From Piezodorus guildinii (lineage: Eukaryota > Arthropoda > Insecta > Hemiptera > Pentatomidae), in assembly GCA_023052935.1 (NCBI GenBank), contig CM041293.1, positions 174,459,600 to 174,523,599 on the forward strand: a stretch of 64,000 nt of DNA. The letters are read 5' to 3'. Under the pieces are notes generated by a model. That model was not told the origin of the DNA and did no database searches. It saw nothing but the letters and a program-made list of their open reading frames with translations. Positions 11,031-24,627 of the stretch are shown piece by piece (the first letter of the stretch is position 1; the number at the start of each line of letters is the position of its first letter). The position numbers were made by a program, and so were the translations under genes.

Positions 11031-14000
11031 CTGAAACAAATAAGTAAAATGTGATATTAGTTCAAAAATTGACGAATATTTTAATTATAAGTGAAATATC
11101 TTACAGCTGTTAGTGAAAACTGTATTTTTCTAGATTTGTATTATTATTAATTATTATTATAGATTCCTTATAGTTAAATACTTACTTGATCCACCACTTT
11201 CATTACTGCTTTTATCAGCCGATCCACTGTGGTCTCCTCCTAAACAGTAATAATAATATTTGTATTAAATTATTGTTGGTGATTGTAAAAAAAATAGTTG
11301 GTTTTCAAATTCCTGTGCCATTCTTCATTTTCATTTATGTGTTTTTCAATTCTATACTTATTTTGAAACGTTTTATTTCTGAATTGAATAGATAATTTTT
11401 TATTTATATAAATATTACACTGTTTGTTTGTTTATTTAACATCACTTTATGGTAATGTGTCTAATCGGGTGATGCTACAATGGGAGTCTTAAATTTTGCC
11501 TATCCAGGTTTAATTAGGATAGGAATCTTTGACAAGTACCTGTCATCGCACACACTCAGATCCACCATTTTATGTCCTCTCATAACCTTCTACTAGTGAG
11601 GTGTGGATTTTGTAAATCCCATTGTCTCGATCCGATGGCTTGTGAAAACCTGACATTTCCTTTATCGACATGATTGTAATACAGCATCCTTTTTTAGTCA
11701 GTTTTTATCCGGTATTGGGATCATCTTTCTTAAAGGATCACATGACCATATGGTCAGAAAAACTCTGACTTCCCCTGGAGCTTTGGTTTAAAGCTTTATC
11801 ATTTTTAGGGAAAAAATCCAGAAGAATCTAACACATATAGTCATGGAGGCCACACTGAAGAAAATGAGATGTTATTTTTGTCCAAAAAACAAGGATAGGA
11901 AGTCATCTATAGTTTATATTAAATGAGAACCAAATATTTGTGGACAATGTTTGGTTTCCTATCGCAAAAACTGTGCATACTTTCTTTACAATATAAAAGT
12001 TTCATTTTTTTAATCATTTTCCGTTTTTTAAATATAATAAACTTTTAGATATAGACTTGTTTATATATTATTTTACAAATGTTTTCATTGCTTAGAATAT
12101 AACTTTGATAAAAAAAGAAAAAAAAAGTATTTAATAATATCAGGCATTTATTCAATTTTATAAGCATCCTTTCGTATGGTACCTATATCAAATATGTTGA
12201 ATTAACGTATTTTACAAGAATAAACAATTCTAGATGTTTCAGGATTAAAAAAAAAAAAAAAAAGAAAAGAGGTCTGGGGTCTAAGAGACCCCACCTCACC
12301 AATTTTGACTATACATTTCACCACAGCAGTTAAAGGTTAAGGAAGGCATAACTAAGGATTTTTTACTCCCATTAAAAAATCCTTGGACCATCTGCGGGAA
12401 TATTACAATGTAATAGAATAATAAAACTTACCACTGCTGTCTCCTCCATGACTACCTGAATCTCCATGACTACCACCTAAACCAATCAGAAGTATTATAT
12501 TTTAAAAATGTGATAATGAAATATTTTGCTATTTAAAACATCTGATATTTAAATTACAATGTCTTGCTTAAACTACTTACCACTGGCACTCCCATGTTCT
12601 CCTGATCCACCATGATGGCCACCTGAGAATATTTAAGTTTTATTTTAATACATATTAATTACATCCATAATTAAATAATAATATATGGATGAATTTAATA
12701 AAAAATGACAATATGCAAGGGCCCATATTGAATTCTTTAAAATTACAGTAGGCACTTGTAATCAAAAGAAACATTTTGAGTAGCAATTAATGATTCTTTT
12801 ATTTTAAATTGTAAATTAAAAATTGTCACTGACTAATAACATAGACAGCAAAATGATAATCTTAGGCAATCTCCAGTCACAGAGAAGATATAGACTTCAT
12901 GTGCCAGTCACAAAAGATTGACGCATCTTCACCTCATCCAAAAGAAAATTCCAACCTGGTGTCAAAAGTATAGCAACATGGTCGCATAACATTTTGAAAA
13001 ACTGTCCTTTTTAAACAGAATTATTTAAATAATATGGTATACCCTTGAATATTTCAAAATCCTTAAGTAACAAGAAAGAAACGGTTTCTAAAACAGTCAA
13101 TTTTCTATCGCAGAAAGGTCTATTGAGGAGCATATAATTTTTTATTTATTTTAAATCATTAAATTTCTTCTCTTTTACTATATATAATGGAAATGAAATG
13201 AAATGAAAAGTCATTTTATTCTGGGACGAGTAGTCCCCTAAGAATAACAAGAAAAGTACAATATAAATAATAATTGTCTGGTCGTTTAAGACTTCAGTTT
13301 AACAGTAAAAGACAGGTTTTGTGACAACGAATAGTTATCATCTATTGATTTTAAATATTATATATGTTGGGAAGATGGATACTTTAGGAGATGGAGAAAT
13401 AGTTGGTGTTTGAAAGTGGATGATGATAAGGATTTGCGAATGGATACCGGTAAGGAATTCCAAATAGGGCAGCACGAATAATAAAGGATTTTTTGAAGGA
13501 AGCAGATCTGTGAGAAGGTATATACAAGTTTATAGGTTGGGATCTAGTGTTTACTGAATGGACAGAGGAACAAGTGGTAAGCATATCAAGAATATAAGAT
13601 GTTTTTTGTATTGAAAAATCGGAAGAGACAGACACCAAGGAGGTACTGTCGACGGAAAGAGGTGTACCAATTCAACTAGGTGTACCTTCTAGAAAAATGG
13701 GAGCATCTGGGGATTCCACATGTGAATCTAATGAAATATATTATATAATCTTTCGTTATCCTTAATGTTTATTTTAATTTACTTTCTTTATAATTTAATC
13801 TTATTTATTTATATTATTTTTATAAAGTTTTATTTTTATGGTTTGTATCTTTCTTTAGTCATGCTACTATGACTAATGGAACAATGTTACCGTGAGAGTA
13901 TTTTTTTATCCAGGTTTAATTAGGATAGACTACTTCAGCGAATACCTGACACCGCACAGGCTCGGCACTACCATTTTGTGACCTTTCTGAAGGACAACAT

Positions 14001-17000
14001 AATCAAGGATTTTTTACAACCTTAAAAAATGCTAAGAAAAATGCCAGGTTTCAACTTGTGATGTTGGGCATAGGAAGCTGTTATGCAAGCTACTACACCA
14101 CAATGACCCATTATTTTAATTAAAAGATATTAGAATAACTTAATAACTATACCATTGATGACCTATAAGGTTCAAGTCTTCACACCAAAACAACTAAGCT
14201 ACCAAAAATGTCATAAGTTTTATGACTTATTATGATTACGTTCAAAACTATTGTGCTGTTTTTGATTATCACTTTAAAATAAACTAATAACAAAAGTATA
14301 ATTTAAAAAATCTGATTTTGGCATGATTACGTCTTTAAAGAGAAACTGCTTTTTTTGTATATTTTAAATTATCTTCTCACCTTCTCCATCACTAATGTTA
14401 CTTGGCATTTTGGTATGATTGACTCAATTTTTGTTTAGGATCAATGATTTTTTTTTCTCATTTAATGCATCAAGTGATAAACATAAAACAAAAATAATTT
14501 AAGAGCCTAAAAGTTTTTTTTTTTTAAACTGATAAAAAATGTGAACAGATGTCAGTAAATATATAAAACCATAAAATCTCTTACTTAAACCACCACTGAC
14601 ACTCCCATGTCCTGAACCTCCTGATTCACCATGATGGCCACCTGAAAAATTTTATTTATGTTTATTGTTTGTTATATACACAATAAATAATAATACGTAG
14701 ATGGATTTAATAAAAAATTAAACTTCCATGCACCTGAGTTAAAATTAATTTGTTTACCAAGGTGAAATGGTTATCGCAGTATAAGAGAAAAAAAAAAAAA
14801 TCACAGGTACTTGTTATCAGGAGAACCATTTCGAGGAGGAGTTATACCTTCACAGTTTAAATAATAAATTAAAAAAATAAATCTATATTATCACGAGTGT
14901 TATATTGTCAAGAATTACTGAATAAATTCACAACAATAATATTTTAATGTCCATTAATAGTAGACTGTTTATTCGGTTATTATTAGTAGACGGGATATTC
15001 AGGAGAAAAAATCTGGTGTGGGCAACACACGACTTTCACTCCCTCAACTGTTTAAATCAATTTAAAAACTATTAAATATACTTCAATTTGAAAAATATTT
15101 GAAGTTGATTTTAATAAAACGTGTATTCATTTTTGTTAGAAAACATATGATTTAGATTAAATAATATAACTATATTAAAATGTTAATCAGTTATAAGTTC
15201 ATTTCCTCATTCGTCACTTTATGTTACCTTTTACAAATTTTTTATCAGATCATATTTTTTCTAAAATCTTTCTCTTTCCAACGGTATATTACTATATATT
15301 GCTGTTCTTATTATCAAAAACACAGAAATTGCATAAAAAATATGTTTGCACTTTTCTCCTTTAGTTGTTTATCATATTAGCTCAACTTGAATATTTAGCT
15401 GTTATTTATCTATGAAATTAGATGATTGCCTAATTTTTTGAAGTCTACAAAATTAAAGGTACTTTAGAGGAAGAAAATTCAAAATATCGGCATTTAAGCC
15501 CCATCAGACTATTTCAATCAGAATGAAATTTAAATGATATTAAAGCCCATTAAATTTACATCAACATAGGGAATTTAATCAAAATCGTTAGAACTGTTTT
15601 TAAGAAAAATCATAAAAAAGTGCAAATTGCATGGTATAAAGTGGCTCTTCTGGTTAGCCGATTTTTATGAAAAAGTTTCTGTAACATCTCAGGGATATAA
15701 TTATCTTAAATATAAAATTTCAGTTTCGTACCACTTATGGTTTTTGTGCTAAACTTACCACACAGAGACCTTTTTTCGGGACTTGATCATTTGGACTCAG
15801 GACACCTTAAAACGTGTATTTCCGTCGAAAACTGTATTTCACGATCGCAATACTTTCCCTTTCTATATAATTCATATAAAAGTAAGTGAAAGTAAAATAG
15901 TGAAAAAATGTCAGAATCAGTAGCTCATGCTTAAAATGTTCCTCCTGATGACAATTACTCACTGCATATAATTATAATTATAAGTAATTATTGCACATAA
16001 AATAAATAATAATATGTGGAATGGTTTAATCAATGATCATTTATATGTTTCCAAATTAAAATTAATTAGTTTTGATTTGAAACAAACTAAATTTTTAAAA
16101 AATACTATAGGTTAATGTAACAATGAAAAAAATTGCAAACCATTATTGATTCTTAAAGTTTAGGTAGAACATTTTTTTTTTTTTTTTCACAGAACATACC
16201 CCTGCACTTCTTATTACATTTGAAACAAGATTATTTTACATTTATCAATTGAAATGAATAATTAAACATAACATTCCTCAAAAAAAAAAATAAAGAAATA
16301 AAATAATTATAATAATAATTGTATCATTGAATATAATCAAAACAATACTATTAGTTTGTTTATTTATTTAAAATTTCTTTATGCTACTGTAGCTAATCGG
16401 ACAAAGCTACAGTGGGAGTCCTAAATGTTGCATATTTAGGTTTTATTAGGATAGAGATATTTAATGAGTACCTGACATTGCACAGGCTGGGGACCACCTT
16501 TTCATGTCCCCTCTGAAGGACAACATAACTGACGATTTTTTAATCACATTAATAAATCCTAGGGCCAACTGAAGGTTTGAACCCAGGACCTTGGGCATAG
16601 AAGGCAGTTATGTTAGCCACTATGCCACAGGTGACCCCACAATACTTTTTACTTAGTATCAGTTGTTAACCATTGGAAAATTGACAAGAAAAATAGTCAA
16701 GGTCATAGAAAAAAAAATAAAACAAGGGAATTGTCTTGAAATATTTGTAATAAATAGGGTATGCTTTTAATCTAAAATGTTAGCATTCACATTTCTGAGT
16801 TAAAATAAATTTGTTTAATGGATTATTTTGCTTTTAAGAATATTTAAAAAAAAAAAAAAATAAAATACTTATGTTGGAGCTTGTTATCAAGAGGAATACA
16901 TCATTTATTAGAATCACAACTATAAAAAATATATATATATATACAGGAAATGTTATTTTCTGTGAAATTCACCCTTATCTATTTTTTTGTTAATTACCTC

Positions 17001-20000
17001 ATATAAGTATTATCACAACATTTTTATTGCGTATCAGGATAACAACTGTTTTTATTTCAAAATAGTGTTTTAGTTTAACTTCCTATTACCTGCTTCACCA
17101 CTCCCACTGCCATGACCTTCTATGGTTCCTGAACCACTGCCACTAGCACCTGATAACAGAGTAATGATAAACATTTTATTTGAGGTTATGTTGTTATGTA
17201 AATTATCTTAAAGAGTTACTTACTCACTTCCTAAATAAGCATTACAGTCAAACAACTTATTTTTAGTATAGGGTATTAATAATTTAATTTATAATGTTTG
17301 TTTAATTTCTTATCATAATTAATAAATCATTATCCTGCCTAATCCATAATTTGCTCTGTGTTCCATGTTCATCAAAGTATGTTTTAAAGATTATTGTCAA
17401 CATCATAATATGGCTCTTAATGGATTGGTCCAAAGTATACTTAGATTAAAATAAATTTCTAATTTTGCTCTTTAGAAAGCATACTTTTTTGAAAAAGTAT
17501 TTATGCTGAATACGTAATACACAATAAATAATCCTCATCCAAGGGAAACATTTAACAAAAGCCCTCCTACCAAAAATTTACGGGATCAAGATATTCCAAA
17601 AATTGAATTTAAAAAGTATGTTTTTTTCATTGGTGTTTAATTACTACTACTATTGTGGCGCTACAACTCGGGACGAGTCTTGGCCTCCTCCACCAACTTC
17701 CTCCAGTCATCTCTGTTCTGTGCAGCTATCATCCAGTTCCTGACTCCCAAGAATCTCTGGAATCCTTTGCAACAACGTCTCTCAATCTCAATTTTGGTCT
17801 CCTTTCTTCGTATCATAGAGAGGATCTTTCGATCTTCTTTGCTATTGCTTCATCCTCAATCCTTGCCACGTGGCCCAGCCCTTCTAAGTCTTCCGAGCTT
17901 CATCCTCAGGATGACATCTTGATCATCAAGCATTGAATAAATTTTCAGCATTTGTCCGCCTTCTCCAGTTTCCACCGATTTGTACTCCTCCAAATATTCT
18001 TCGAAGAATTTTCCTCTAAAAGATTAGGAGGTCTTGTTCCATTCTTTTTGTTGTCGTCCATGTTTCCGATGTGTACAGCAGGACTGGGCGGATTAATGCT
18101 TTGAACAGATATAGCTTGTTCGGCCGGGATAGAAGGCAAGAGGTGAATTCCTTGCGAAGGGCAAAGTAGCACTTATTAGCCATCAATATTCTTTTCTTGA
18201 CTTCAACTTCAACTTGGTGTTTAATACTCTTTCCTTTATTATTAAAGAAAACAAGATGTGTCATCCTAAGTACCAACCTACCCCTTCAAAGAAAAAAAAT
18301 CAGGATTTTCATTTTGTGGGACAGTTCAATAACACATATTTCTATTTCTACTTTGCCAGTCATTATTCGAACCATTGCTTTTTAATTCGGGATGATACTA
18401 CATCCTAACTTCCTTCTAGACTTATTACTGAAATACAGAACAATTTGCTATCAATTGAATATTAGTAATTTATTAAAATTTATCATACCAGATCCACCAC
18501 TGCTGCTTCCATGACCTGATCCACTCAAACCACCACCTGATAACAATTATATTAATAATATTATTTTTATTTTAAGAAAGAAAATATTCTAGTATGATTA
18601 TGAACTAAATTAAACATATACTTATTGGCAGTACCTTTTTGAAATAATTTCATTTCTTAAGTGTATTTTAAAGGATTTGGGTGTTTTTAGATGAAATTGG
18701 ATAAAAGATTTCGATGTATAACAACACAGAATTGAAATATAAAGTTTCAATTTTGTTAAACATTTCCTGTACAGGGTGTCTGGCAACAGGGAAAACTGGA
18801 AAAGTAAAGGATTTTAAAATTATATGAAAAAGTCAGGGAATTTGTTCTTTGGTCAGAGAAAATGGTCCCTAAATAACATCGTTTCTTCTTCACTCAGACA
18901 AAAGTTCTAACTTGCCTACTTATTGTGATGTAGCAAATATTAAAGTGATTTTAATATTATAAAGGGACAGGAGAGCTGTGGAGAAGAGAAAAGTCAACCT
19001 TCAGGAAGGAATTGGAGCAAAAAAAAAGCAAAGAAGCTCTTCAGAAAGGCTGCAGAGATTCAAACATTAAAGAAAAGCTCTTAAGGTTTAAATAGATATA
19101 TTGATTGTAAACAAATTTGTGGTCAGATTTGTAAATATTGATTATTACTAACATCAGTATCCAAGTTCCTCATAATTCATTGGCAAGTCAACTTAAAAAA
19201 CTACAATTTCAGCTGGTGTCAGTGTTAAGGGAACAGGGTCCTTAACACTTTTACTACTGCCATCTAGCAGACAGTGTCATAATTAGTGTCATCAAAACGC
19301 CATCTAGGGGCTGCCAGAGGAAGGGACTCTCTGCCAAAATTGGCATGTATGAGCAAGACCCCCATGAAGTGAGCGATTGTGAGAGACTTTCAGTGAAGTG
19401 AGCACATGTGTCCAACAGTGCGAGGAACATTATTTCATTGCCTCATACATTAATAATTACTTCATCATGAAGGAGTAATTCATAGGAATCCGCCTACCCA
19501 TGGGCCGACAAAGAAGAGGACGAAGGGGAAGAGGAAGCAACTAGAAAATACAGATATGTACAATAGAATAAGAAAACTAACACTCCTTACCATATGTAGC
19601 AATAGTAACAAATACAACCCATTCGTTTATACAGTCCACTAGTCATTGAAAACCTAGCCCATCAATTAATTTATTATTATCAAAAGTCCCCTGGAACGCC
19701 CCAGGCCTTAGATAATAAACAGTAAGGTAGATATAGTTGAATCTTATCGTAAAGTTAGTAGTCATTATATATATTTTTAATCTAGTATACCCTATTAATT
19801 ATAATTATTCTTAGTTTTGTCGATTTTCACCGAGATTTAGCCAGGTAAAAGACTTCTTACAATACAGAGGGAATCTCTTTGAGCTGATTTGCTTGACATC
19901 CTGCTGTAGTACCTTTTGGGAACTAGTGTTTAGATTCTTTAAATTATGTTATTAATAGAAATTTGTAAGTATTATATCAAAATCCATAATAGAGAGATAA

Positions 20001-23000
20001 TAAATATGATTAATGTGTTAATAAAACTTAAAATTGTTACCTAAGCCCCCACTACCGCCTCCATGGCCACTGATATGTTCTGATCCAGAGTGACTGCCTC
20101 CTAAATACATTAAATATTAATTACTTAAATTTATAAATCAGGAAATAAATAATAGTTCTTATGTAATGTGTTAAAGTGTTAAGATATTTCACTTTTATTA
20201 TATAATCTGCTTTACCTGAGGATTCAAATTTTGTAATATTATATCAAAAAGAATTACAAAGTGATTATCATTTTTAATCTGAATCAGTAATTTTTTAAAC
20301 TGTTTTATTTAAATATATTGAAAAGTCTTAAAAGGCTTTAAGTTTTTTTTTTTTTTTTTAGCGAGTTAATAATGAGTTACCACTGAAAAATTAAATGATT
20401 ACATTTGTTTTATTACATGATTTCAATAATAAACCTTAGTCATTTACCAAGGAAACTATTTTTAGCAGCCCTTAGCTCTAAATTTGTGATTTTATGTTTC
20501 AAGGTAAGTATGTAAATACCAAAAATCAAATTAAGAAAAATATATTTGTTGCTTTTATTTTAAACTAATGGATTATTATATAATTTGGCGCCCAATCACA
20601 TGTAACTTCCGAATGATCCTCAGAATTCGAAAATTACAATCCATTATTTAAATATCAATCTGTAAATAAAAAGTAATTGTCATACCTAATCCACCACTGC
20701 TGCTTCCATGACCTCCAGTTCCACTTAAAATACCACCTGATAACAGTTCAAATATTTTAATTTGAATCAGTATTATTTATTGTTTGTACATATATCAAAA
20801 AAACACTACAAAGAAATAATCATATTTTTTAATGTGTTATTAAAACCCCTGAGAATGCTCTGTATTTGAGAGGGTCGATAAAGAAGAAGTGTTACTAAAA
20901 GAAATTTCATAAAAATATTTACACAGAATGGTGTACATAGGAGCTCAGTAATTGGATTATTGTTAAATTTTAAATGTCAGCCTTTGTGATTAACCAAGAA
21001 AAACAATTTTTTAACTGTCCCACCCTCTAAATGTAAGTTATTAGGTTTCAATATACCTAAGTAAGGTTTCAAAATTTAAAAAAAATCTAGCGATTTGTTA
21101 TTACTTATTGTTCTATACGACAACTGTGCTAAACTTTATGTTTAATTTTTCCTAAAAATCTAGCACACATTACATGATAATTTTGAGGACTTGATATAAA
21201 AATTAGTTGTCATAATTTCATTACGTTAATAAAAAGCACTGCTGCTTCCATGGACTCCTGATCCCCTTAAACCACCCCCTGATAACAGTTCAAATATTTT
21301 AATTTGAATCAGTATTACATATATTAATCATATCAAAAAGTGCTACAAAGAGATAATCATTTTTATTTTCACTTACCCATGTATGAAATATAGTAAAGGA
21401 AAGTATTGCAATCGTGAAAATTTTCTAATTCCAGTTTTCAATGGAAATACGTTTTAGGATCTCCTGAGTCCAAATGACCAAGTCCCTCAAAAAGGTCTGT
21501 GTGTGGTAACTCCAGCACGTAAACAAAAACTCCTATGAAAATTTAGGACAACTATACATCCCGAGATGTTACAAAAACATTTTCATCAAAATCAGCTGAC
21601 CGGAAGTGCTACTTTATACTATGTATTTTGCACATTTTTATAATTTTCTCAAAAACGGCTACAACGATTTTGATTAAACTCCCTATATCAATGTAAAATT
21701 TAATGGCCTTTAATATCATGTAGGTTTGATTCTGATTGAAATAATCCGAAAGGGCTTAAATGCCGATATTTTAAATTTTCTTCCTCTAAAGTATCTTTAA
21801 TTTTGTAGATTCTATAAAAATAATAATATTATCTTGTTACCAGTAATGAAAAACAGGTAAATATATAAGTTAAATGAATTTGATATCCAACTAAAGGAGA
21901 AAAGTGCAAACATATTTTTTTATGCGATTTTGGTTTTTTTGAAAATTACAACAGGTATACAGATGTATAATATACCGTTGGAAAGCTAAAGATTTTAGAA
22001 AAAAAATTAATTTATACACAAGCTTATAAAAGTTAATAAATAGTGATGAAAAGCCGATAAAACTAAGTGATTATTTTAGATAATAATATAATTGATTTTT
22101 TAATATAGCACGTTTCTATAGAAATTCAATTTAATTAATTCTTTAATGGTTTAATGGAATGCTCTGCATTTGAGGAGGTTGATAAAGAAACATCTTCCTT
22201 AAGTTTTACTAAAAGGAATTTCATGAAAAGATTTACACAGGATGCTGAAAAACATAGGAGCTCAGTAATTGGATTATTGTAAAATTTTAATAATCAAACT
22301 TTTTGATTAATCAAGAAAAACAATTTTTTCAAACTCAATATTTGAGGTATCAGATTTCAAAATAAAAAGGAATATAGTAATTTGTTATTTCTTATGTTTC
22401 TCTGAGACAACTGTTTTTGTAAAACAATATTTTTGCTTAAATTGGCCTCAAAGTCTGACGCAGGTCATCTTAGGATGATCTTCAGAGCTCGACATACTAA
22501 TTTTAAATATGTAAATATTTTTTTTTTAATATGTAAATAAAAAGTCATGATCATACCTAATCCACCACTGCTGCTTCCATGGCCTTCTGATCTACTTAAA
22601 CCACCACCTAATAAAGGTTTAGAATTGAATCAATCATTATTTAAAATATTTTATTGAAAGATACAAGTTTTTGAATATTATATCAAAACCATAGCAAAGA
22701 TACAATATTTTTAGTAATGAGTGAATACAAATTAAAATAAAATAATCACCTAATCCACTGCTACCACTAGTGTGTCCTGATCCAGAGTAACTGCCTCCTA
22801 GATACATTAAATAATTATTACTTGAATATAAAAATTATGAGATAAATCTTAACTTTTATGAGCCATATGCATCAAGTTTAATAGTTACCCATTACATTTC
22901 TGGTTAATTATGTGTTATAGTTCATATCATCAAAATAATGTTATTCATAATGAGATAAAACATTTAAGTAGGTTAAAATTATTCAGAATGCCAAGTGGGT

Positions 23001-24585
23001 TGAAAATATGTTATTTTTTGCTAACTCTGTAAGACAGCTATACGCCCGAAATTTTACAGCAACTTTTTCATCAGCTAACCAGAAGAACCACTGTATACCA
23101 TGCATTTTGGACATTTTTCCGATTTTCTCAAAAACTGCTGTAAAATTTTTATTAAACTCCCTTATATGAATGTAAAATTTCATGGACTTTAATATGATGT
23201 AGGTTTCATTCTGATTGAAATAGTATGCAGGGCTTAAATGCCGATATTTTGAAATTTTCTTCCTCTAAAGTACCTTTAATTTTGTAGATTTCCAAAAAAA
23301 TGGTACATTATCTTATTAGCATTGATAAATAACGGATAAATATGCAAGTTGAGCGAATTTGATAAACAATTAAAGGAGAAAAGTGCAAACATATTTTTAT
23401 TTTTTTCTAATGTCCTTCTTTATTTTTATTAACACTTTTCCTGGTCTAAACAGCCCTCTTCTGGCTGATGATGATATTAATATTTAAAATATTATAAAAA
23501 GGAATCATTGAACTGTTAGTGAAAAATCTCACCTGAACTACCGCCTCCATTCATAGGAGGAAGTGCAGGTCCTGGCCCTGAAAAAAAAAATCATGCTCAT
23601 ATAATTAAGTTAAAATAAACCTAATAATACATGTAATCTTAATTCTAATCGGTAAGTTTAAGGGTGTAAAAACAATTTCTGTATTCTTAAAATTTAAATT
23701 AAATAATTGATAGGTTTGGGCGCCAAAAATAAGACATAAAAGCTATTATGGACATATTTTTATACCAAATCTATATAGCCCATGAAAAAAACAAATTTCC
23801 TTAAATTGTCTCTATGTAGTTATAGCCTATTTTAAAATATTGGTATAAAATTATGAGCATTTCAAAATTTAATCAGATTATTGTATGACTAAAATCATTT
23901 ATTTTAATTTGCTAATTTTTGGGACTAAAAAAAAAAGTAAATACACAGATGTTCACACTCTAGGAATTAATTATTCAATATTCATGCAATATACTGACCG
24001 AAAATTCCACTAAATCCTGGATGTGGTCCAGTTGTCCAGTGACCTAAATTAATAAATTCATTATTTAATGATTTATTTATTAATTAATATTTATTATAAA
24101 TGGATGAAGGGTGAGGTTCAACAAATAAAAAATACAGAGAAAAGTTAAAAAATTACTGTGGGATGTCTAGATAAGACCTATTTTTTTTTTTTTTTTTTTT
24201 TTTTATATTGAGAATAAATCGTTATATGGTAATTTAAATTTTCAAATCAATCTATGACAATGAGAATACGTATACTATGTCTATAGTACTGGTATTCATC
24301 CGTTTTGATCATATTCAAAGAATCCAATACAGTTCATTTCGACAAATTTGATCTGAAAAATTTCTTCCAAAATAGACATACCAACCCAAGAAAACAAAAA
24401 AAAAAAAGAAGAAAATTCATAGATGTTTAAGGAGTCTTCTACAATTTTATTTCAATCAATTTTATCTCTAACTAGCTGACCCGACAGACAATTTCCTATC
24501 TGAACTATGTTGTAGCAAAATCTTTCAATGACCAAGGAAAAGTGGGATTATTTTTATATATGTAGATAAAGAGATTACATGATGG

Positions 24586-24627
<42 letters not shown>

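Larger units (their letters stand above)
10695..11173. repeat. ~480 bp direct duplication, copy B
   Basis: Matches 7036-7514. It contains the terminal exon and poly(A) signal of the minus-strand microexon gene. It is directly continuous with exon 16 of that gene, so this is the ancestral position as far as the gene is concerned. Confidence 0.85.

Noticed and set aside
15900..15965. A further repeat exon with acceptor-like GTCATCAG on the minus strand
   Set aside because: The following frame hits a stop within four codons and there is no donor. The similarity is to intron segments.
23460..23490. A second hammerhead core (CTGATGATGATATT)
   Set aside because: No GAAAC follows and no stem II can form.
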